Below are positions 23,568-30,332 of a stretch of 30,903 bases of DNA, piece by piece (within the stretch, counting starts at the first letter, position 1; each line of letters starts with the position of its first letter). The position numbers and the translations under genes are program-made. Under the pieces are notes generated by a model, which searched no databases, was not told where the DNA came from, and was given only the letters and a program-made list of their open reading frames with translations. This DNA is from Methanosarcinaceae archaeon UBA470 (lineage in GTDB: Archaea; Halobacteriota; Methanosarcinia; Methanosarcinales; Methanosarcinaceae): NCBI GenBank assembly GCA_002508425.1, contig DAKU01000082.1, positions 955 through 31,857 of the forward strand, in the 5' to 3' direction.

Positions 23568-23654
23568 TTCCTTCGTCACAAGAAACTGGAAACCACTATG
23601 GCCTACCTGGATTTAAGTGTCGCAGACATCAACAGAGAGATGGAAAAGATGTGA
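23553..23654 (+). pseudogene. 3' remnant of a second tyrosine recombinase
   Basis: The frame reads ESIHSFLRHKKLETTMAYLD, then LSVADINREMEKM and a TGA. It corresponds to the last 35 residues of the recombinase at 22277, including the conserved RH and the nucleophilic Tyr. The DNA before it (GATGTAGAG at 23544) would continue the frame after a small indel. The rest of the gene is gone. Like the intact recombinase it points tail to tail at an LFYxPL gene, which ends 32 bases further on. Confidence 0.75.
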
Positions 23655-23685
23655 AGATATCAATTTGTTTAATTAAAATGGTGAA

Positions 23686-24339
23686 TCAGAGGTTCACCAG
23701 TTCTGCCAACTCCTTTCCAAGAGCAGCTATATCTTTTCCTATTGCTTCATGCACTCTGCGATGCTCGGCGATATTCTTTTCATTCACCAAAGTAAAGGGT
23801 GAGCCGAATTGAAACACCCTCACAGAAGCTGTAATGTCTTCAAGTACATCCCTGACTACATAAAAGAAATCATAAAAAAGATGTGAAGAACCTGGACAAG
23901 CTAAATAGCTGAATTGTCGGAGTGTCTCATAGTCCTTAGAGAACTCATCATCTATATTTTCTGTGAAGTAAAGTAACTCTTTTTTATCCTTCATCTTATG
24001 TAAAGCAAGTTCAATAGTAGATTCAAGTATTCCTGGATGGTTCTTCAGCAATATACCTTCCATCGGCAAATAAAACAATTCCAGTCTACGTTCAAGGTAT
24101 GCTATTTTTTGAGCATTAGCAGTTTGTTCTGTATTTTTATTTGTAACATCGAATATGCGGTAAGTGTATCTTACGTAAATAGCAGTTACAACAGCCATAA
24201 GTAAAGAAGAGGTCAAGGTTGCTGCGCTATATCCATCTGTAATTGAAAACAAGTTCTGAATGTAGGGATAAAATATACGGGTGAGTACCACTATTCCTAC
24301 AGTAATCCCGAGGAGTTCAATAATATCTTCTTTTTTCAT
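23686..24339 (-). CDS. LFYxPL membrane protein B
   Basis: A 217-residue protein, the most divergent of the three paralogs. Two membrane helices lie at about 7-27 and 38-58 (proteins A and C have one). The motif RRLELFYLPMEGILLKNH begins at 84. The rest is helical, with DFFYVVRDVLEDI and a C-terminal stretch HEAIGKDIAALGKELAEL. A TATA-like AATATGTATATG (24366-24377, minus strand) precedes it. The recombinase remnant ends 31 bases downstream of its stop, tail to tail, repeating the arrangement of protein A with the intact recombinase. Function unknown. Confidence 0.65.
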   Translation of the reverse strand: MKKEDIIELLGITVGIVVLTRIFYPYIQNLFSITDGYSAATLTSSLLMAVVTAIYVRYTYRIFDVTNKNTEQTANAQKIAYLERRLELFYLPMEGILLKNHPGILESTIELALHKMKDKKELLYFTENIDDEFSKDYETLRQFSYLACPGSSHLFYDFFYVVRDVLEDITASVRVFQFGSPFTLVNEKNIAEHRRVHEAIGKDIAALGKELAELVNL

Positions 24340-24468
24340 AAATGTGTATTCATTACCAACAACATATACATATTCCGAAATGTCTCTGATACCTTGTTTT
24401 ATGTAAACATTGCACTAAGAAAAACTTGGTCTTAAATACCTTGGACCGCTTGGTCAGCTGGATGGTCT

Positions 24469-24681
24469 ATGATTCCTGAAAAGCTAATTAATATGCTAAC
24501 AGACGAGCAGTTTGAAATGTTCTCCCAATGGTTTCATTCCTCGGTTGATCCAGATGAAATGACCGAAGAGGAAGAAATGTACTGGCATCTAATAATTAAC
24601 CGTTTGAACAGGGATTACATGATGGTGGAACTGGAGCAGTTTCCGAGATTCATAGATATAATCAGGGAAAAGAGAGAGTAA
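24469..24681 (+). CDS. Small acidic protein
   Basis: A 70-residue, strongly acidic protein (DPDEMTEEEEMYWHL; many Asp, Glu) that lies between LFYxPL genes B and C on the other strand. A TATA-like TCTTAAATAC (about 24430-24440) is 34 bases before the ATG and GGATGGT lies just upstream, so it is probably real. No family recognised; acidic mini-proteins in such clusters may bind a basic partner. Confidence 0.45.
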   Translation: MIPEKLINMLTDEQFEMFSQWFHSSVDPDEMTEEEEMYWHLIINRLNRDYMMVELEQFPRFIDIIREKRE

Positions 24682-24850
24682 TGGCCATCCCAGTGAAAAA
24701 CTGTGGAGGAATCCTATAACTAAACCCTTCAACATATCCCTCATAATGCTATAGGCACCATAGCATGCGTTCCAACGGTGGCAGCATTTTTCTTTCTTAC
24801 AATGGGATGAGAAATGAATGATTGTGAATATCAAGGCTTCACCAATTATG

Positions 24851-25489
24851 CTAAGTTATCTTTAGTGATTTAATATCTGTATCAATTGCTAATTTAAGGG
24901 CTTGATAATACTCAGAAAGGCGTTCTGCATCCTGTAGATATTTTTCGACGCAACCCTTGTCAATATGCTTCAATACATAAGACTTAGTACCGAGGTCAAA
25001 ATCTGAAGGAGGTATCCTCGAAGGTACGACATAATCACCATTAGGACTTTTTAAATCTGTAATTTTATGCTTAAATAAATCATTTGGTTTAAATACACCA
25101 GTGAATTTTACAAGGTTACATTTTGTATCCTCAGAAGCCAAATCCTCATAGGTAATTACTTTCTCAAGCTCTTCCCTAAAATCGCACCACCGGTTATTTA
25201 TATAGGTAAGTGAATAATGGTCTCCAGGTTGTGTTTTAAGAAGTTCATTTGAAATTTCAACTTTTTCTATATCGAATTTTTTTAATGCATCTTGCAAGGG
25301 AGTGTAGAACAGGTGAAGTCTTTCTTCGATTTTCTTTTTTCTCTCTTCTTTCTTTTTGTCTGCTCTATTAAGATACCATCGCAGTATTCCATATATTGCT
25401 GTCACTATTACAATTATATACACAACTGTCCCAAGTGAAGTATTGTATGATGCAAGAGTATTGTTAAGAAGCTGGTAATCCATTGGCAT
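24851..25489 (-). CDS. LFYxPL membrane protein C
   Basis: A 212-residue protein with one membrane helix (about 20-40), a run of Lys and Glu, then EERLHLFYTPLQDALKKFD (55 onward). It repeats the blocks of protein A: WCDFRE and KFTGVFKPNDLFKHKITDL. The ATG at 25489 is chosen because AAGGAG lies five to six bases upstream; the longer frame up to 25618 runs through the 19-base repeat and has no good start. A and C are close paralogs, B more distant. The last 160 residues are likely cytoplasmic. Confidence 0.7.
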   Translation of the reverse strand: MPMDYQLLNNTLASYNTSLGTVVYIIVIVTAIYGILRWYLNRADKKKEERKKKIEERLHLFYTPLQDALKKFDIEKVEISNELLKTQPGDHYSLTYINNRWCDFREELEKVITYEDLASEDTKCNLVKFTGVFKPNDLFKHKITDLKSPNGDYVVPSRIPPSDFDLGTKSYVLKHIDKGCVEKYLQDAERLSEYYQALKLAIDTDIKSLKIT

Positions 25490-25550
25490 ATATTCTCCTT
25501 TTTCAAAAAGTAATTTAGTAATCCTTTGAGTAAAAAAGGTTCCTGTTATG

Positions 25551-25569
25551 GAGTGAAAGTATTCACAGT
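25551..25569. repeat. 19-base direct repeat, right copy
   Basis: Identical to 23549-23567. The following bases no longer resemble the recombinase: the frame continues GAA AGT ATT CAC AGT and then diverges. It lies 60 bases upstream of the start of LFYxPL gene C. Confidence 0.6.
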
Positions 25570-25760
25570 GACCTGTCCTGCGGCACGTCAGGAGGTATCT
25601 GCCCATAACCTCCTGCAATCTGGTACTATCAAAAAGGCATATCTATCCATGAGAGCATATTGTATGCAATGCTATACTCCAGCCTTTACATTGAAGTTAT
25701 AACATTTAAAAAGAAAGACCATTTTATTTATTTTTTAGTACCAAAACAATACAAAGATGT

Positions 25761-25800
25761 GTGTAAACTACGATAAGGTTATTAGTTTATACATATAAAC
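25761..25800 (+). promoter_or_regulatory. nadC promoter with overlapping inverted repeats
   Basis: GTTTATA-CA-TATAAAC (25785-25800) is a perfect 16-base palindrome that includes the TATA box TTTATACATATA. A second inverted pair, GTGTAAACTA (25761-25770) and TAGTTTATAC (25783-25792, one mismatch), overlaps it. A repressor bound here would block TBP. The ATG at 25827 lies about 35 bases from the box centre. Confidence 0.45.
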
Positions 25801-25826
25801 CTCTTGAAACATACCGGTGGTAAAAG

Positions 25827-26651
25827 ATGCTAAACAGTGAATTGGAACGTTTCATTCAGGAAGACCTTGGCCCATATGACCTTTCATGCACTCTTGTTCC
25901 AGAGAAAGAAGTGGAAGCTGTTATCTTCTCTAAGGAAGAATGCACCATTGCAGGAATTGATGTTGCAATGTCCATTTTCAGATACTTTGGCCTGCAAGCG
26001 ACACCATGGCACCGCGATGGTGATCAGGTAATGGCTAAAGAGACGATTTTCTCTCTTAAAGGCAGTTCTGTTTCTATGTTAAGGGCAGAGCGCCTCTCTC
26101 TGAACTTTCTAGGCCATCTAAGTGGCATTGCTACTATGACTAGTAAATGTGTGGAAATCGTAAAGGCTTTCTCAGATACAAGAGTAGCTTGCACCCGCAA
26201 GACAATACCTGGCATGCGCAGCCTTGAAAAGATGGCTGTAGTGGCAGGTGGTGGTGACACGCACAGGTTCAGCCTATCGGACTGCATCATGCTTAAGGAC
26301 AACCACATCAAGCTAATGGGTTTTGAAGCAGCCATAAGGGAAGCAAAAAAAAGAGCGAGTTTCACTCAGAAGATAGAGATAGAGGTGGAAAGCATGGAAG
26401 AAGCTTTGTTGGTGGCTGGTCTGGAAGTAGACATTATCATGCTCGATAACATAAGTCCGGGAGAAGTCTTGAGAACTGTGCAGACGCTCAAAAAAGCAGG
26501 TTTGAAAGAACATGTGGTTATAGAGGTATCAGGTAATATTAACATCGGAAACCTCGAAGAATATGCTAAAACAGGTGTTGATGTTATCTCCATGGGTTCG
26601 CTTATCCATGCTGCAAGATGGATAGATGTTAGTATGGAGTTCTCAGTGTAG
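25827..26651 (+). CDS. nadC: Quinolinate phosphoribosyltransferase NadC
   Basis: A 274-residue enzyme that turns quinolinate and PRPP into nicotinate mononucleotide. The family blocks are clear: ACTRKTIPGMRSLEKMAV, GGGDTHRFSLSD and MLKDNHIKL, then IEIEVESMEEAL and IIMLDNISP, and VIEVSGNINIGNLEEYA near the end. The start is supported by GGTGG (25816-25820) six bases upstream. It completes the NadX, NadA, NadC pathway, whose other two genes lie at the opposite edge of the window on the other strand. Confidence 0.95.
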   Translation: MLNSELERFIQEDLGPYDLSCTLVPEKEVEAVIFSKEECTIAGIDVAMSIFRYFGLQATPWHRDGDQVMAKETIFSLKGSSVSMLRAERLSLNFLGHLSGIATMTSKCVEIVKAFSDTRVACTRKTIPGMRSLEKMAVVAGGGDTHRFSLSDCIMLKDNHIKLMGFEAAIREAKKRASFTQKIEIEVESMEEALLVAGLEVDIIMLDNISPGEVLRTVQTLKKAGLKEHVVIEVSGNINIGNLEEYAKTGVDVISMGSLIHAARWIDVSMEFSV

Positions 26652-26708
26652 CGGTATTGATACTTGTGATAGCAGATTATTTGAGTATAGAAATAGTTGA
26701 GGCTTGAC

Positions 26709-27155
26709 ATGGAATATACATCAGGTAATATTGGCAGAATCTTCTTTCTGCGAGTTGATCATGGTGAAGACTTGATAGAGGCATTACAAACCATTTCGAG
26801 GAAAGAGATCATAAAGTCTGCTTTTTTCTTCCTGCTCGGTGCTATTGAACAGGCCGAGCTCGTGGCAGGTCCCAGGGAGGCTTCTGTGCCTCCTATTCCT
26901 ATGTGGGTCAAAATAGACACACCTCATGAAATAATAGGTATAGGCAATATTTTTTATGAAGGGGATAATCCCAGGATACATCTGCACTGTAGCATAGGCA
27001 GGGATGAAATTGTCACAACTGGCTGCTTGAGGAATCATAGTAAGGTTTTTATGGTAAATGAAGTGTGCATTCTGGAAATATCGGGAATAAATGCAGAAAG
27101 AGTAAATGACAGTGAAAAGGGATATTCACCGGTCATGTTTGGAAAAAACAGCTGA
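26709..27155 (+). CDS. PPC-domain (DUF296) protein
   Basis: A 148-residue protein with the PPC/DUF296 fold shared by plants and prokaryotes. Visible are GRIFFLRVDHGEDLIEAL, IIKSAFFFLLGAIEQAEL, the histidine-containing IHLHCSIGRDE and EVCILEISG. Prokaryotic members are small trimeric proteins of uncertain function, sometimes DNA-binding. The ATG at 26709 is preferred to a TTG twelve bases upstream because GAGG lies six bases before it. It is 57 bases downstream of nadC and may be co-transcribed. Confidence 0.85.
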   Translation: MEYTSGNIGRIFFLRVDHGEDLIEALQTISRKEIIKSAFFFLLGAIEQAELVAGPREASVPPIPMWVKIDTPHEIIGIGNIFYEGDNPRIHLHCSIGRDEIVTTGCLRNHSKVFMVNEVCILEISGINAERVNDSEKGYSPVMFGKNS

Positions 27156-27172
27156 TCAAATGTGTTTTGCTC

Positions 27173-27553
27173 TCAGAGCTTTTTCAGATCCTTTAAATGC
27201 CTGAGGGTTTCTTCCATTTCTTTATTTCTCTGCCGGATCTCTTCTTCAAAAGTCTCTATTATGTCTCGGAGTGGAACTATCAGTTTATAGTACTTGACAG
27301 GCCTGCCTTTATCAGAGTTCTTTTTCTCATTTCGCTCTTCTATCCATCCTCTTTCACGTAAAGGCCTCATGGCAACGCTTACTTCAGGTTGACGCATTCC
27401 TGATGCTTGTTCAATATCATGAGAAGTGATCTCTTTCCCGCAGGAAAGGCAGGCGATAGAAATAGCTTCTGTTCTGCTGACTCCAAGGTTTTGCAATAAT
27501 TCGATAATCTCTTTGCTTTGTTCATCCAGGATATCAGCATTTTCTTTTTGCAT
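27173..27553 (-). CDS. Winged-helix transcriptional regulator
   Basis: A 126-residue regulator. Residues 18-95 form a winged helix: GVSRTEAISIACLSCGKEIT, the recognition-helix region MRQPEVSVAMRPLRERGWIEE and a wing with KGRPVKYYKL. The C-terminus (100-126) is a coiled coil (FEEEIRQRNKEMEETLRHL), likely for dimerisation. The type is common in Methanosarcinaceae (TrmB/ArsR-like); the ligand is unknown. It is divergent from enolase. A TATA-like stretch at 27573-27586 (minus strand) gives a short or absent leader. Confidence 0.8.
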   Translation of the reverse strand: MQKENADILDEQSKEIIELLQNLGVSRTEAISIACLSCGKEITSHDIEQASGMRQPEVSVAMRPLRERGWIEERNEKKNSDKGRPVKYYKLIVPLRDIIETFEEEIRQRNKEMEETLRHLKDLKKL

Positions 27554-27636
27554 ATATGTATAATATAGCCTTTATATTTATATAATTTATCCAAAAATTA
27601 CTCTGCTTATCTTTTCTATCAAAAAGAAACGCTAAC

Positions 27637-27646
27637 AATATATAGG
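27637..27646 (+). promoter_or_regulatory. TATA box of enolase
   Basis: AATATATAGG about 47 bases before the ATG, with GGAGGTG at 27674-27680 as a strong ribosome binding site. Confidence 0.5.
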
Positions 27647-27687
27647 CTAATCACCTTTTATGGGATAGAACATGGAGGTGGAACAGG

Positions 27688-28965
27688 ATGGTTTACATTG
27701 CTGATGAACGTAAGTATAAGATCGAAAAAGTGCATGCGAGAGAGATCCTTGATTCACGGGGAAATCCGACGGTTGAAGTGGATGTATATACTGGCTGTGG
27801 CTTTGGGCGTGCTAGTGTTCCATCGGGTGCTTCCACCGGTACCCACGAGGCTATTGAGCTAAGGGATAAAGAGGCAGACCGTTACAGAGGAAAAGGTGTT
27901 CTTGATGCAGTGGACAACGTGAATACCACTCTTGAAAGTGACCTCGTAGGAATGGATGTCCGCCACCAGCGTGGAATAGATGCCCTTATGATAGCTATGG
28001 ACGGCACTGATAACAAGATGACGTTGGGTGCCAATGCTATTCTGGGTGTTTCCATGGCAGTTGCAAAAGCAGCTGCAGACTCTCTTAATATTCCACTATA
28101 CAGGTACCTTGGAGGTACGAACGCACATACTCTTCCTGTTCCCACAATGAACGTCATAAATGGCGGTAAGCATGCGGGTAACGATCTTGCTATTCAGGAA
28201 TTCATGATCCAGCCTAAGGGTTCTGACACTTATGCTGAAGCCCTTCGGATGGGAGCTGAAACCTATCATGCTCTGCGCAAGATACTTGAAGACAAATATG
28301 GTGCTTCAGCAACGAATGTTGGTTATGAAGGAGGGTACGCTCCACCATTATCCATGACCACAGATGCCCTCGATGCCTTGATGAGTGCAATAGAAGAAGC
28401 AGGTTATACTGAATCAGATATTACTGTCGGTATTGACGCTGCAGCATCTGAATTCTTTGACGGAGAAGCATATTCCATTGATGGCAAGTTATTGGACGGT
28501 GGAGAGCTCACCGACTTCTATCTAGAGTTAATCGATAGCTATCCGATCATATACATAGAGGATCCATTCCATGAGGAAGCATTCGAAGATTTCGCAAATC
28601 TCTCTTCTGAGGCATGGGAAACCCTTATTGTTGGCGATGATCTGTTCGTAACTAACACCAACCGCCTTGCCAAAGGCATTGAGATGGGTGCTGCAAATGC
28701 CTTGCTTTTAAAAGTAAATCAGATAGGTACTATTTCCGAAGCTTTTGATGCTGCAGCTCTTGCAAACCGTAACGGATATGCTGTAGTAGTCAGTCATCGT
28801 TCTGCTGAAACCGAAGATACAACAATCTCAGACATTTCCGTAGCAATAGGTGCCGATCTGATAAAGACGGGTGCTCCGGCACGCAGTGAGCGTACTGCAA
28901 AATATAATCAGTTGCTTAGGATTGAAGAAGACCTTGGAGACATTGCAAGATACTTGCAACTCTAA
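27688..28965 (+). CDS. eno: Enolase
   Basis: A 425-residue phosphopyruvate hydratase that interconverts 2-phosphoglycerate and phosphoenolpyruvate in glycolysis and gluconeogenesis. Key blocks are AREILDSRGNPTVEVDV, VPSGASTGTHEAIELRD, GANAILGVSMA, NVINGGKHAGND, YIEDPFHEE, VGDDLFVTN, LLKVNQIGT and SHRSAETED (usually SHRSGETED). The size is normal. The start follows GGAGGTG by seven bases. Single gene with its own promoter; transcribed towards the exporter gene, 57 bases ahead. Confidence 0.97.
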   Translation: MVYIADERKYKIEKVHAREILDSRGNPTVEVDVYTGCGFGRASVPSGASTGTHEAIELRDKEADRYRGKGVLDAVDNVNTTLESDLVGMDVRHQRGIDALMIAMDGTDNKMTLGANAILGVSMAVAKAAADSLNIPLYRYLGGTNAHTLPVPTMNVINGGKHAGNDLAIQEFMIQPKGSDTYAEALRMGAETYHALRKILEDKYGASATNVGYEGGYAPPLSMTTDALDALMSAIEEAGYTESDITVGIDAAASEFFDGEAYSIDGKLLDGGELTDFYLELIDSYPIIYIEDPFHEEAFEDFANLSSEAWETLIVGDDLFVTNTNRLAKGIEMGAANALLLKVNQIGTISEAFDAAALANRNGYAVVVSHRSAETEDTTISDISVAIGADLIKTGAPARSERTAKYNQLLRIEEDLGDIARYLQL

Positions 28966-29022
28966 TGTCTTCTTATAATCTCTTTTTAACTTGTTTTTCT
29001 ACTTTCTTTGAGGGATGGAGTA

Positions 29023-29649
29023 TTGATCGAACCAACACAACTTCTATATTTTATTGCTGCTTCTGTTGCTTTAACTTTGCTCCCCGGTCCTGACATTCTT
29101 TTTGTCCTTTCCATCAGTCTTTCTCAGGGAAAGAAGGCTGGAATAGCAACTGCATCAGGGTTGTGTACAGGATTGCTGTTCCACACAACTGCTGCAGCAT
29201 TGGGCATATCTGCTATTGTGTATAAATCGGCCCTTGCATTTACAATAGTAAAATACGCAGGTGCTATTTATCTGATTTATCTGGCTTTCAAGGCACTAAA
29301 GGAAAGCGGAACTCTCTTTTCATCCTTAGATATTAAAGAAGCTGATGTGCCAGTTCTCTACAAAAGGGGTATTGTAATGAACATTCTAAACCCCAAGGTA
29401 TCACTTTTTTTCCTTGCATTCCTTCCACAGTTCGTAAGCACAGATACAGGCAATGTTCCGTTGCAAATGGTATTTCTGGGAGTCATATTCCTTGCTCAGG
29501 CATTGATCGTCTTTTTCCTGGTGTCTATGTTTGCAGGGCTAATTGGTTCCAGGATTATGCAAATACCAAATGCAGGGAAATATGTGAACTGGGCAAAAGC
29601 TGGTATCTTTTCAATAATAGGGCTGGAACTTGCATTTTCTAATCGTTAG
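29023..29649 (+). CDS. LysE/RhtB-family exporter
   Basis: A 208-residue membrane protein of the amino-acid exporter superfamily. LLYFIAASVALTLLPGPDIL at the start with the conserved PGPD, AGIATASGLCTGLLFHTTAA, VKYAGAIYLIYLAFKAL and the motif NILNPKVSLFFLAFLPQF are typical, and six hydrophobic segments can be counted. Substrate not predictable. The TTG at 29023 (giving IEPTQLLYF) is chosen because AGGG lies eight bases upstream and family members start this close to the first helix; a TTG at 29008 would add five residues. It may be read through from enolase. Confidence 0.82.
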   Translation: MIEPTQLLYFIAASVALTLLPGPDILFVLSISLSQGKKAGIATASGLCTGLLFHTTAAALGISAIVYKSALAFTIVKYAGAIYLIYLAFKALKESGTLFSSLDIKEADVPVLYKRGIVMNILNPKVSLFFLAFLPQFVSTDTGNVPLQMVFLGVIFLAQALIVFFLVSMFAGLIGSRIMQIPNAGKYVNWAKAGIFSIIGLELAFSNR

Positions 29650-29706
29650 CCATCTTTTTTGGCAAATGACAATAATCATTTTCAACTATCGGGAGAAATA
29701 CATCTC

Positions 29707-30120
29707 ATGAAAGTTGTGATCGAGACTCCAAAGTACAGTTTCTTCAAATATAACAAGTCAGGTGATCACTACAGAAAGGTCTTCTTTTCTCCGGTCCCCT
29801 CCATATTTAACTATGGGTATATAGAAGGTGTAAAAGGTGCCGATGGGATGGAAGTTGACGCAATTGTCCTGGGTCCCAGGATGGCTCAGGGTACAGTTAT
29901 AGAGTTCCTTCATTGCTATGGAGTAGTAAGGTTCGTGGACGACTCTACAAAAGATGACAAGTATTTGTTCTATATAAGCGGTTATCGTTCTCAGCATATA
30001 TTATCATGTTATTTTAGGATATACGCTATTTTCAAGAAATTCATATATCTGTTATCCGAAAAGCGTATTTCAGAATGCAAGTTTCTTGGTGTAGAAAAAA
30101 TAAATATTGATTTTATTTGA
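29707..30120 (+). CDS. Short inorganic pyrophosphatase-like protein
   Basis: A 137-residue relative of soluble type I pyrophosphatases. The core VIETPKYSFFKYNKSGDHYRK, YGYIEG, DGMEVDAIVLG and VVRFVDDSTKDDK follows the family, with the metal-site pattern DGDxxD here DGMEVD, so one aspartate is replaced by methionine. After about residue 90 the sequence no longer follows the family, and the protein is some 35 residues shorter than usual. It may be a degraded or repurposed pyrophosphatase. The ATG at 29707 is preferred to an in-frame TTG at 29659; GGGAGA lies ten bases upstream. Confidence 0.7.
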   Translation: MKVVIETPKYSFFKYNKSGDHYRKVFFSPVPSIFNYGYIEGVKGADGMEVDAIVLGPRMAQGTVIEFLHCYGVVRFVDDSTKDDKYLFYISGYRSQHILSCYFRIYAIFKKFIYLLSEKRISECKFLGVEKINIDFI

Positions 30121-30235
30121 TGTTACTCCTATATCTTCAAAAACAATTGTTGTTATTGTCATTATTATACTATACAGTAAATTTATTTACGTTTGCAACT
30201 CTAATCTTATATATTAGTTGTTAGTTTATTTGTTA

Positions 30236-30284
30236 TGTGTGCAATTGCAAAACTTTAGACACATATTTGCATAATTTGCACACA
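30236..30284. repeat. 9-base inverted repeat upstream of the sensor gene
   Basis: TGTGTGCAA (30236-30244) and TTGCACACA (30276-30284) are perfect inverse copies 31 bases apart, with a palindrome GCAATTGC (30241-30248) at the left arm. A TATA-like CTTATATATT lies upstream at about 30206. The stretch belongs to a leader of about 100 bases. Confidence 0.4.
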
Positions 30285-30332
30285 TTTCATCATCGAGATT
30301 ATTCTACAGACAAATATGTTAGGGGGAACACA

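Noticed and set aside
25490..25618. 43-codon N-terminal extension of LFYxPL protein C
   Set aside because: It runs through the 19-base repeat, has no ribosome binding site, and the internal ATG at 25489 has AAGGAG at good distance and matches the start of the paralogs.
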